Assembly: GCF_011326755.1 (NCBI RefSeq)
Contig: NZ_JAAOIE010000011.1
Location: forward strand, 1-62,883
Direction of reading: 5' to 3'
From: Cochlodiniinecator piscidefendens
GTDB lineage: Bacteria; Pseudomonadota; Alphaproteobacteria; Rhodobacterales; Rhodobacteraceae
Length of the DNA stretch: 62,883 nucleotides
The position numbers and the translations under genes were made by a program. Within the stretch, counting starts at the first letter, position 1; the number at the start of each line of letters is the position of its first letter. The notes under the pieces were generated by a model, which ran no database searches, was not told the DNA's origin, and saw only the letters and a list, made by a program, of their open reading frames with translations. Shown here piece by piece: positions 46,739 through 55,261 of this stretch.

Positions 46739-46782
46739 GAAGGGAGACGCTTACCTGAGCCTACAATAACGTCCTCAATACG

Positions 46783-47940
46783 CTATCTTTTAATATAAAA
46801 TCTCATGGTAAATGCGAGGAAAGGGATGAAGATGAACAAAGAATCTAATACCCCTGTGTGTATTGATAAAAAAATCACTGCCACAGTCGATATTAAAAAA
46901 GAAAGCTTACGCTCGGTTATCCTATCTGCCCGATCAAGGTGGCCAATGAAATAGGTTGTCATGGCAAGAAATATCGTTGTGCCTATAAATCCAAATTCAA
47001 TGAAAATTTGCCCCAGAAGAGTAGGGGTTGTAGTTGATGTTCTCCATGTGGATCGTTCTAGCCAATAAGATAGCAGGGCTCGAGGATGTATTTGCTCCCC
47101 TGGGAGTATCGTTAGAAAAGACTGAAGTGTATAAGTTCCCAGCTTAATATTGTCAGATTCCATATGCCTGACAATGCCGTGCATTACTTCACTTCCCTCG
47201 TAAAATATAGCAATGATTGGGGCAAAGATGATATATCTATTTTGGATAGAAAGTTCCGCCAAAACATTTATATATTGCTCAACAATTCCATTTGTTGCTC
47301 TTAAGTTGGCAATCAATCCAACAAGGATCATTCCCCCTAGTATTGTCATATATCCAGATGTTTTAGATACAAATCGCCCTCCTGTAAGGTGATTTGTCAT
47401 GAAAAAACACAGGATCATATATGCAAGTGGGGATCTATATGCCATTAGGAATGAAATCATAAAGGCCACAATAAAGAAGGTAAGGGCTGTTTTTTTGGGG
47501 AGGTAGATAAGATAGTATGGAGTGGCCATCCATCCGAGTGCGACTATATAGCTATAATATGAACTAATCGAACTCCTAATCCCGTGATTCAATATGGGAA
47601 TTCCATATACGACGACTACCGAAGCTGTCGCTATCAGTGAAATTAATAGGTATCCTGTCAAGATTATTCTTTTTTGTTTAATTTTAGGGGCATAAATTAT
47701 TTGCAGCTCAGCTGTCCTAATTGGGTTTTGAAATTTTTTGTAATAATTCCCGATAAAACAGCCCAGCATTGCAAGCGTAAAGAGGAGCTGCTCTGCTAAA
47801 TTATTTTCAAACCTAAACCCTGCCCATATAATCAGCAGGTTAAATGAGAAAAATGTGGATACAAATATTCTTACCAGCGTCCCGGCTTGAATAAATGTCA
47901 ATATAAACAAGGTAAAGCTGATTGCTAAAAGCACTATCAT
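46783..47940 (-). CDS. Wzy-like oligosaccharide repeat-unit polymerase, AT-rich
   Basis: This 385-residue polytopic protein has about ten to twelve hydrophobic segments and a large loop ending STWRTSTTTPTLLGQIFIEF, then GFIGTTIFLAM. A polar loop before such a glycine-rich helix is typical of Wzy polymerases. It would join repeat units in the periplasm. Its base composition is visibly richer in A and T than that of neighbouring genes, which suggests separate acquisition, as is common for wzy. Its ATG overlaps the stop of the WbpD-like gene (ATGA). Confidence 0.78.
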   Translation of the reverse strand: MIVLLAISFTLFILTFIQAGTLVRIFVSTFFSFNLLIIWAGFRFENNLAEQLLFTLAMLGCFIGNYYKKFQNPIRTAELQIIYAPKIKQKRIILTGYLLISLIATASVVVVYGIPILNHGIRSSISSYYSYIVALGWMATPYYLIYLPKKTALTFFIVAFMISFLMAYRSPLAYMILCFFMTNHLTGGRFVSKTSGYMTILGGMILVGLIANLRATNGIVEQYINVLAELSIQNRYIIFAPIIAIFYEGSEVMHGIVRHMESDNIKLGTYTLQSFLTILPGEQIHPRALLSYWLERSTWRTSTTTPTLLGQIFIEFGFIGTTIFLAMTTYFIGHLDRADRITERKLSFLISTVAVIFLSIHTGVLDSLFIFIPFLAFTMRFYIKR

Positions 47941-48494
47941 ATTTTGATAGTCTCACCAGTGATAGGACAGGTTGCGGTTTTGCCGTCTTCGCTTTTGTGG
48001 CCGTCTTCGACTTTACGGCCATTCTTGTAGACATACCCAACGAGTCTAGCCGGGTTGCCCATGACCAAACCATGCGCGGGAACATCTCTGGTAACCACGG
48101 CCCCGGCCGCGACCATAGCATATTGTCCGACGATAGTACCACAAACGATCAGGCATCCCGCACCAAGAGAAGCCCCGTCTTCGATCTTGGTCGGTGTTAT
48201 TGCCCAATCAGCATTAAAGGCACGTGGGCGGAAGTCATTGGTAAAAACAACCATAGGGCCGACAAAAACATCATTGCCGATAGTGACACCGTGATAGACA
48301 GACACGTTGTTCTGAATTTTAACCCGGTCACCGATTTCAACTTCGAAATCCACATAGACATTCTTGGATAAGATACAGCCCACGCCGATGTGGCAGTTTT
48401 CGCGTACTTGAGCAAGATTCCAGATCTTGGTGCCATTTCCGATATTCGCCTTGTCGGAAACTTCGGCGGTAGGGTGAATGAAAATATCGCTCAT
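47937..48494 (-). CDS. Second WbpD/WlbB-like hexapeptide N-acetyltransferase
   Basis: The 185-residue β-helix protein has IFIHPTAEVSDKANIGNGTK, KIQNNVSVYHGVTIGND, VFTNDFRPRAF and MVAAGAVVTRDVPAHGLV, with the same ordering as the gene at 40656. It lies two genes downstream of the aminotransferase at 49536, so it may acetylate the amino group that enzyme installs. Having two such acetyltransferases on one plasmid suggests either redundancy or two amino sugars. Confidence 0.85.
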   Translation of the reverse strand: MSDIFIHPTAEVSDKANIGNGTKIWNLAQVRENCHIGVGCILSKNVYVDFEVEIGDRVKIQNNVSVYHGVTIGNDVFVGPMVVFTNDFRPRAFNADWAITPTKIEDGASLGAGCLIVCGTIVGQYAMVAAGAVVTRDVPAHGLVMGNPARLVGYVYKNGRKVEDGHKSEDGKTATCPITGETIKI

Positions 48495-48510
48495 ATATTT
48501 TCCTAAATAT

Positions 48511-49521
48511 TTAAGGGTGAATAGGTAAAAATGAACGGGCTTCTTCGTCCAGCATATTTGCGACCGCAGCAGATGAGTGATGTTGTATCACCCATTTCCG
48601 GCCGTCACGACCCATTTGACGTCTTTTTGATGGAGCTTTTGCAAGCTCAATAATCGCTTCGTAGAGCTCGTCTTCGGATGTAACATTGGATATCGGAATA
48701 TCCGCTGAAGGATATACTTCCGGAAAATCGAACCGCACGACCAGAGGCTTTTCACAAGCCATGGCTTCTTTTTCAGACATACTAAGAATCCCTAAACCCA
48801 TTTGTCCAACAACGATATCGTGCTGCTGAATGAGGCGGGGCATGTTTTCATAAGCAACGGGCTCCAAAAGCTTGACTTTGGGATGCTCTGGGAGGCTGTA
48901 TTGTGATCTTCGATTGCCGAAGTTGAAAATAGAAATTTGTCCGACCTCCGGCGCGGCGCACAATTTGTCTATAACGGGTATGAGTGTTTCAAATCCTTTG
49001 TAACGATCCACCTTCGGACTGATGAAAACACTAACCGGACCTTCTGCAAGGGTGATGTCGGGGTCAGGAATAAATCTATTGGTATCAATGATATTCGGGC
49101 AAAATCTTGCTTTGGACTTGATCTCTTCCGGCAAGTACTGAGCTAAGTCCGGGGTTGAATACAATATGCGCTCCGCCCCACGTAACGCCGCTAGTGTTGG
49201 TCTCCGTAGACGCCCATTCAAGTTGGCACGCAGATCCGTTCCATGGCAATGTAGAACATATGGCTTGGGGCTGAGACGTCCCAGAAGACCAAAGTAGCCA
49301 TAGTGGATGTGTAATAGGTCGTATGCTCGGCTTTGCCACGCTGTGCGCATAGCAAAGCCGAGTTGAGCAAGCAGCAGACGAGGGGTGCTGGGGTGATCCA
49401 CCCGAAGCGGAAAATCAGCCTGTGTCACCTGCCAGCCGCGGGATCCGAGAGCGGCACGAATACCGGCCGCCGTATTCGCAATATCGTTAATCTGTAAAAC
49501 ACGATTATTCGGCCGGTTCAT
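48511..49521 (-). CDS. Glycosyltransferase family 4
   Basis: This 336-residue GT-B enzyme has LLHIHYGYFGLLGRLSPKPY, VLHCHGTDLRAN and CPNIIDTNRFIPDP, and the C-terminal nucleotide-binding stretch MSEKEAMACEKPLVVRFD. The N-terminal IADIA/NTAAGIRAAL pattern suggests a shortened acceptor domain. It lies between the aminotransferase and the second acetyltransferase genes and is likely to be co-transcribed with them. It would contribute a linkage in the same repeat unit. The donor is unknown. Confidence 0.85.
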   Translation of the reverse strand: MNRPNNRVLQINDIANTAAGIRAALGSRGWQVTQADFPLRVDHPSTPRLLLAQLGFAMRTAWQSRAYDLLHIHYGYFGLLGRLSPKPYVLHCHGTDLRANLNGRLRRPTLAALRGAERILYSTPDLAQYLPEEIKSKARFCPNIIDTNRFIPDPDITLAEGPVSVFISPKVDRYKGFETLIPVIDKLCAAPEVGQISIFNFGNRRSQYSLPEHPKVKLLEPVAYENMPRLIQQHDIVVGQMGLGILSMSEKEAMACEKPLVVRFDFPEVYPSADIPISNVTSEDELYEAIIELAKAPSKRRQMGRDGRKWVIQHHSSAAVANMLDEEARSFLPIHP

Positions 49522-49535
49522 AGCAATACGTATCC

Positions 49536-50672
49536 TTAAGCCGGAACGGGAGCTAAGACTCTCTTCAGCGCTGCAATAACCTGATTTTGGTCATCTTCGC
49601 TTAGGTAGGGGTGCATCGGCAAGCTCAGTACGCGTGGTGCCAACGCCTCGGTATTCGCAAGAGAAGCCGTTGCAGAAGGCCAGTGCTTATAGGCGGTCTG
49701 CTGATGCAGTGGGATCGGATAGTAAACTGCACTAGGAACGTTTGCTTCTTTCAAAGCTGCTTGCACGGCGGTCCGATCAGTGCCCTCGGGTAACTTAACA
49801 GTGTATTGAGCCCAGACTGAGCCATAGCCTTCAGGCACGACCGGTGTTTCAACCACACCGTTAAGACCAGCTGCATATCGGTCAGCAACTTTCTGACGCA
49901 GATCAATCTCTTCAGGGTAAAGCGCGAGTTTCTCGATCAGAACTGCAGCTTGTAGCGTATCCAAACGGCCATTCATGCCGATGCGGACATTGTCGTATTT
50001 GTCGGTGCCTTGACCGTGAACGCGTAGAGATTTCAGAATGTTCGCTAGTTCATCATCATTGGTAAAGACTGCGCCACCGTCGCCGTAGCCTCCCAGAGGC
50101 TTGGCCGGGAAGAAGGAAGTGGTGGCGATGTCACCGATCGAACCTGTACGCTTACCCTTGTATATAGCCCCGAAGCCTTGGGCACTGTCGGAGATAACCC
50201 ACATCCCGTGCTCTCGAGCAGTGGCGATGATCGGATCATAATCCGCAGCCAAACCGAACAGATCCACAGCGATCACGCCCTTCAGGTTCAGCCCCTTTTC
50301 CTGTGCTAGGACAATACCGCTCTTGAGACTGTCTACATCCATGTTGAAGGTGACTGGGTCAATGTCGACAAAAATCGGAGTTGCACCGACGCAAGGTATG
50401 ATTTCCGCGGTAGCAGCAAAAGTGAAGGAAGGGCAGAGAATGGCATCACCTTCGCTCGCCCCCAGTGCCATAACTGCCAGAAGCAGTGCATCAGTACCGT
50501 TTGAACAGCTGATGGCATGTTTGGCTCCGCAAAAATCTTGCAATCCTTGTTCCAACTCAACAATTTCAGGGCCCATAATATATTGCCCATGATCGAGAAT
50601 AGCCTCGAAACGCTTGAGAATTTTAGAACGAATGCGGTGTTGTTGTGTAGCCAGATCAATAAAAGGAATCAT
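49536..50672 (-). CDS. wbpE: UDP-sugar 3-aminotransferase, DegT/DnrJ/EryC1 family (WbpE/WlbC type)
   Basis: This PLP enzyme transfers an amino group from glutamate to the 3-keto sugar made by WbpB. The 378-residue protein starts MIPFIDLATQQHRIR, as WbpE-type enzymes do. It has SCSNGTDALLLA, DSAQGFGAIYKGKRTG, and the PLP-lysine segment FFPAKPLGGYGDGGAV. It completes the set wbpA, wbpB, wbpE, wbpD and wbpI on this plasmid, although it is about 10 kb away and on the other strand. GAGAA sits just before the ATG. Confidence 0.92.
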   Translation of the reverse strand: MIPFIDLATQQHRIRSKILKRFEAILDHGQYIMGPEIVELEQGLQDFCGAKHAISCSNGTDALLLAVMALGASEGDAILCPSFTFAATAEIIPCVGATPIFVDIDPVTFNMDVDSLKSGIVLAQEKGLNLKGVIAVDLFGLAADYDPIIATAREHGMWVISDSAQGFGAIYKGKRTGSIGDIATTSFFPAKPLGGYGDGGAVFTNDDELANILKSLRVHGQGTDKYDNVRIGMNGRLDTLQAAVLIEKLALYPEEIDLRQKVADRYAAGLNGVVETPVVPEGYGSVWAQYTVKLPEGTDRTAVQAALKEANVPSAVYYPIPLHQQTAYKHWPSATASLANTEALAPRVLSLPMHPYLSEDDQNQVIAALKRVLAPVPA

Positions 50673-51279
50673 AATAGATGTTCTCCTGAAATAATTTCGC
50701 AGAGCGATAATTTGTGGTCGTCTTTAAGTTAATTGAAGTATCGAAGCTAGAGGAAAAAGCATCCCGTTACATTATCGGCAAAATTTGGGAAACGTGATAA
50801 TATACCTCCTTGCTTAACTTGACCGGCGTGTGATTACGGTTCGCACAAATGGCCTAAAAGCCTTGTTTATCTTGATTTAGCGGCGTTCATCCTGATTTGT
50901 GTTCCCCAGAATTCTGAGGCTGCAGGAAGACAACTTATGAGAAAGCCACATCCACTAGTTCTTCGAGCATACGTTGTCGCATTTATAGAAGAGAGCAAGC
51001 GTGCTTCATCCCTAATGTGCTAGGACACCCACCTGCATAATGCTTAAATCCTTCGCTGTGTCCGCCTGTCTACCCATTATCCTTTGTGCCTAAATACCAA
51101 ACCAAAAAGCTAAAATAATTCTGTAGCAAGCCGAATTGATACCGATTTCGGATTCATTGATTGGCATCTGCTTCGTTAGAGAGAGAGTCGAATTTTCATG
51201 AAGGGTCTAAGTTTGGCCCCAATTCGTTAAGGCTCATTTAGACTTATGAACGGATTCTAACTTTGCGTGAGGACGCAAG
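50673..51279. other. 607-base region without an intact gene
   Basis: It separates wbpE (leaving leftwards) from the second RTX gene (rightwards), so promoters for both are expected. It contains the IS630-like remnant at 50937-51023, preceded by a segment that looks like its former leader (with GCAGGAAGAC upstream of the ATG). The part nearest the RTX gene is AT-rich. No other gene or repeat was recognised. Confidence 0.5.
50937..51023 (+). pseudogene. IS630-family transposase N-terminal remnant
   Basis: A 28-codon frame reads RKPHPLVLRAYVVAFIEES before a stop. The pattern K-P-H-P-x-x-L-R-x-x-V-V-A-F-x-E-E is the start of IS630-type transposases known from this group. The rest of the element is gone. 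It is not expected to be functional. Confidence 0.55.
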
Positions 51280-54114
51280 GTGTGGGAAATGACTTATTTT
51301 ACGTTCGCAGGGACGCTCTATGGCGACAGCTTTGAGTTTTCTGCAGAAACAGTTTCAATTGATGTAACCAGTGCAGGGTCTCTCCGGGTCGTGGATCATG
51401 GGCGCCGTACAACGACATTGTTGTCGTTGGCCGAAGATCAGTTAGCCGCCGTCGATACGCTGAACTTCCATAATGGCGGGCGCACTGCGCTGAATCTGCC
51501 GGGTTATAATGGGGGTCTTTTAGAGGATACGCTTGATAACCTATTGAATGATTTTGGGGATGGCAGCCCCGGCACAAACAGTGATGTGTCAACGTATATT
51601 GCAGCAGGAAATTCTTATAGCGGTGCCGTTTCAGCGGTAAGCGTTCAGCTGGGCAGCCAATCTTATGTCTTTGCGGCGCGTACCAGTTCCCAAGGTGTTT
51701 CCACCTTTCGGGTTGGGTCGGATGACAGTTTAACACGGGTTCATACATTTACAGATACCTCAGCCACATACGCGGGCCAAATTGGTGCACTTGCGACTGG
51801 GGTCGTGGGGGGGAACACCTTTTTGTTTACGGGTTCTGCCCAAGAACATGGTGTGAGTGCCTTCCAGATCAGCAGCAGTGGGGAACTCACCGCTGTGACA
51901 TCTCTAGGGGTGAGTGAACTTTTGCCCGTGCAAAACATCACTCAGATTGAACCGGTATCGATAAATGGCAGCCTTTACCTCATTGTTGCAGCCTCAGGCA
52001 GTTCAAGCCTTAGCGTATTGCGTGTCTCTGCGACGGGGGCTCTTGAGGTTGTTGATCATGTGATTGACAGCCTCGATACTCGTTTTGCCCAAGCGCGCGT
52101 TTTGACCAGTATTGAAGTCAGCGATCATGTTTTCATTTTCACCGCAGGGTCTGATGATGGGATCAGCCTGTTTACAATGATGCCGGATGGGCGGCTTTTA
52201 CATTTAGAAAGCATAGCAGACACGGGCCCGGCAGCCTTGGCTAATGTATCTGCCATCGAAGTGGTTGAAGTGGGCGGGGAACTTCAAGTTTTTGTCACGT
52301 CAGGCAGCGAAGGTGGTCTTTCTCAATTTACCATCGACTTGTCGGTGCTGGGGCAAGTGATGCAAGGCAGCACCAACCTTGTGGGCACCGCCCAAGACGA
52401 TATCTTGCAAAGGGCCAGCGGCAGCGGCTCCATTGATGGCGGAGCAGGCAATGACATCCTGATGGATGGCACAGGCGAAGATGCCTTGACAGGGGGGGCC
52501 GGTGCCGATGTGTTTGTCTTCATTGATGACGGTCGTAACGACACCATCGAGGATTTTGGAATTGGCGTAGATCGGATTGATCTGTCGTTCACGTCTGAAG
52601 TACGTGCGATGAGCCAGATCACCTTCACTGAGACCTCGACAGGGGTCATTATATCTTATGGCTCAGAACAAATTACGTTGATTACAGCCAATGGCACTGG
52701 CTTGGATGCCGATGATTTTATCTTTGAAAATTTCTTTGATTTAACGCGGGTAACAGTGAATGCTTCGGGGTCCAATCCTGCCGATGGCGGGAATGAAGCA
52801 CCGGTGGTAAATGCAGCCAATCTGACGCTGTTTTCTGGGGCGTGGGATAATATCGGCGCGACACTCAGCGCGAGTGATGCCGATGGTGATACGATCGTGA
52901 CCTATGAAATTCGCGATGCAAGCGGCACAGATAGTTTTTGGGTCGGATCCGGCATGGTCGACGCCAGCAGTGGTTATCAGTTTAGCGCCAGTCAACTCAG
53001 TACGCTTTGGGTTCAAGGGGCAGCGACAGGCGGCAATCAAACTTTGTCTATTCGGGCGTACGATGGAACGGATTGGGGGGATTGGGAAAACTTTACCCTC
53101 ACCACTGTGCAAAACACACTGCCAGAACTTTCAATAGAAAATCTATCGGCCGGAGCCTCAGAATGGGTCAATATAGGTGAGATGATTTCCTATAGTGATG
53201 CCGATGGCCAAGCGGCGGTCGAATATCAAGTATGGGACAGTATTGGCGGCGATAGCTTCTGGCTGGCGGGAACAGGGGTTCTAGAGGCAAGCGCTGGGAC
53301 GTATTTTACGGGTGATCGTTTGCCGGGGCTTTGGGTGCAAGGTGACAGTGTTGGCGGTACACAAACACTTTGGGCACGCGCATTTGACGGAGCGGGTTGG
53401 AGCGAATGGGTTGATTTCACTTTCACCACCGAAGTCGACAATGTCGCGCCCACTGTAACCATTGGCGATATTGCTGCGCAGCCCTCAGCTTGGGTCGCCT
53501 TGGGCGAGCTCATGACCTACAATGATGCAAACGGTCAGGCTGCTGTGTCTTATGAAATTTGGGACGACAGCGGGGCGGATAGTTTTTGGGTTGGCGATGG
53601 TATTCCGGATGCCAGCAGCGGCTATCAATTCAGCGCAAGCCAGATTGGTGCATTTTGGGTGCAGGCAGAGGCCGAAGAAGGCGTTCAAACCCTATGGATC
53701 CGCGCTTTTGATGGGACGGATTGGGGGGCTTGGGACAGTTTTGATTTCACAACTGGCGAAGTAAATGAACGCCCGGTTGTGACGATAGATGCCTTAACTG
53801 TAGGGGCTTCAACCCGCGTACATATTAATGATCTCGTTGGATACAGTGATGCCGAAGGTGAGAGTGCCACGCAATATGAGGTCTGGGATTCCGAAGGTGC
53901 TGATAGCTTTGGCCTAGATGGCGTTGGCAATATCTCGGCAACGCAAGGGTATGTTTTGACCGCTGCACAGTTGTCGGACCTTTGGATAGAAGGGGAAGCA
54001 TCAGGAGGCACCCAAACCCTTTGGATCCGGGCGCATGACGGTAACAGTTGGGGGGCCTGGGTTGATTTTGAAACCACCACCGCTGACGGCGCTCAGAGTG
54101 ATTGGTTTGTTTGA
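51280..54114 (+). CDS. Large secreted RTX protein with β-propeller-like N-terminus and four module repeats
   Basis: The 944-residue protein has repeated strands at about residues 85-360 (SYVFAARTSSQGVSTFRVG, FTGSAQEHGVSAFQISSS, FTAGSDDGISLFTMM) resembling a lactonase-like β-propeller. RTX calcium repeats (GGAGNDIL, GGAGADVFVF) follow near 375-420 with a serralysin-type DTIEDFGIGVDRIDLS. Four ~108-residue modules shared with the protease at 7495 come next. It has no Sec signal and ends SDWFV, as type I substrates do. The GTG at 51280 follows GAGG; ATG 51289 is an alternative start. The role is probably extracellular attachment or matrix binding, by inference. Confidence 0.85.
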   Translation: MWEMTYFTFAGTLYGDSFEFSAETVSIDVTSAGSLRVVDHGRRTTTLLSLAEDQLAAVDTLNFHNGGRTALNLPGYNGGLLEDTLDNLLNDFGDGSPGTNSDVSTYIAAGNSYSGAVSAVSVQLGSQSYVFAARTSSQGVSTFRVGSDDSLTRVHTFTDTSATYAGQIGALATGVVGGNTFLFTGSAQEHGVSAFQISSSGELTAVTSLGVSELLPVQNITQIEPVSINGSLYLIVAASGSSSLSVLRVSATGALEVVDHVIDSLDTRFAQARVLTSIEVSDHVFIFTAGSDDGISLFTMMPDGRLLHLESIADTGPAALANVSAIEVVEVGGELQVFVTSGSEGGLSQFTIDLSVLGQVMQGSTNLVGTAQDDILQRASGSGSIDGGAGNDILMDGTGEDALTGGAGADVFVFIDDGRNDTIEDFGIGVDRIDLSFTSEVRAMSQITFTETSTGVIISYGSEQITLITANGTGLDADDFIFENFFDLTRVTVNASGSNPADGGNEAPVVNAANLTLFSGAWDNIGATLSASDADGDTIVTYEIRDASGTDSFWVGSGMVDASSGYQFSASQLSTLWVQGAATGGNQTLSIRAYDGTDWGDWENFTLTTVQNTLPELSIENLSAGASEWVNIGEMISYSDADGQAAVEYQVWDSIGGDSFWLAGTGVLEASAGTYFTGDRLPGLWVQGDSVGGTQTLWARAFDGAGWSEWVDFTFTTEVDNVAPTVTIGDIAAQPSAWVALGELMTYNDANGQAAVSYEIWDDSGADSFWVGDGIPDASSGYQFSASQIGAFWVQAEAEEGVQTLWIRAFDGTDWGAWDSFDFTTGEVNERPVVTIDALTVGASTRVHINDLVGYSDAEGESATQYEVWDSEGADSFGLDGVGNISATQGYVLTAAQLSDLWIEGEASGGTQTLWIRAHDGNSWGAWVDFETTTADGAQSDWFV
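52792..54111 (+). repeat. Four tandem ~108-residue modules in the second RTX protein
   Basis: Each copy starts N-x-x-P, has a YSDADG- or YNDANG-like turn and a DSFWVG/DSFWLAG segment, and ends TLWIRAFDGTDWGAWDSF or a variant. They are homologous to the five modules at 9070-10734, which indicates a shared domain used on two different N-terminal enzymes or scaffolds. Confidence 0.88.
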
Positions 54115-54308
54115 GGTAGCCCTCAGTCGTCATCTTGATATTAGGCTGATACTCCAAAGAATTTTATTAGAATACAGTCCGTATAACGGATGTAGCAGGA
54201 TATGTGGTTTGTAAACATTTTCGGATTTATGACTTTTCTATTCACAAAAATACCTAAAATGTGAGCGCTATATGAACTACTACTCTTGTTAGCCTCAGGG
54301 TAGTGGGT
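54115..54308. other. Gene-free gap next to the IS30 remnant
   Basis: This stretch of about 190 bases after the RTX stop holds no recognisable gene. It is AT-rich and may contain the lost end of the IS30 element. Confidence 0.35.
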
Positions 54309-55076
54309 TCATCGCATTTCCATTTTTTCACGGAAGACCTCGGCTGGTGTTTTTCACCCCAAACATTTACGGGGTGTGTTGTTGAGGCGGCCGCTAATTT
54401 CTTTGATGTCCTGATCTGACATTGAGCGAATGTCGCGCTTTCGAGGTAGCCAGCGTCTGGCCCTTCGATTTGTGTTTTCAACCGATCCTTTTTGCCAGGG
54501 CGCTTGCGGATTACAGAACTATGCGCGTGTTCCAACCCCATTCTTCAGTTGTCGCCAACCTGATAAATCAACCTCGTGATCAAAAGTGATCGACTGTCGG
54601 GCTGATTGGGGTAGGGGTTCCATGACATCCATAAGTCTCGCAATAAAGTGCTTGGAACTGCGGTCATTATTTCGGAACAAGACAGCAAAGCGCGTCTTAC
54701 GCTCGACCAAAGACGCAACGTTAGCCTTTTCGTGTTCACGGCGAATGATCATCAAATCGCCTTCCCAGTCTCCAAATATCTCGCGGGACTTGATATGTTA
54801 GGGCCTACTGTGGATTGACCGTTCCAGTGGGAACACCATCCGCACAGCACGCTCGCGCACTTCTGGTGAATATCTGTTTCCACATTCATAATTCAGTATC
54901 CTTACTTCTGGGTCTCCGGCAAACAAGGGGCGGTTCAATTCGTCATCCTTGAGGAAGTTACGCTTGATTGCACGATGTCGGATTATTCGCCGTGCGATCT
55001 CAGTCACTTTCACGTTTCTATACAAAAGATCTTCGATGGCGCGTCGTTCAGCTAGATTCAACTCTGTGTGTTTCAT
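54309..55076 (-). pseudogene. Broken IS30-family transposase with foreign central segment
   Basis: A single minus-strand frame reads MKHTELNLAERRAIEDLLYR, then IKRNFLKDDEL. Much later come SIHSRP, FGDWEGDLMIIRRE, SLVERKTRFAVL, WQKGSVENTNRRARRWLP and LNNTPRKCLG, a clear IS30 transposase. Three in-frame stops interrupt it: TAA at 54798-54800, TAG at 54519-54521 and TGA at 54354-54356. The middle of the family sequence is missing and is replaced by NRYSPEVRERAVRMV, which looks like an IS3-type OrfA start. The element is dead. Confidence 0.85.
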
Positions 55077-55261
55077 AAACTGTTCTCCTGACTTTCCAGT
55101 AGGATAGAAGAAAAGTCGCTTCCCAGTTTAGAATGTACCACTGGCATCTAAAAGCAGACAGTAATGGAAGTTATGTTAAGTGGCCTCTTTACCAGATGAA
55201 ATTGAAGAGCACTGACATCGCGAGGTAATAGTTGCCGAGATCGAACAACGGATCGCTTACA

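Noticed and set aside
46561-46758. 65-codon frame on the plus strand between convergent operons
   Set aside because: It crosses the MITE-like remnant and has no protein family features.
52792-54111. Tandem repeats as a possible CRISPR array or DNA satellite
   Set aside because: The repeats are about 320 bases long, in frame, diverged and coding, so they are protein modules.
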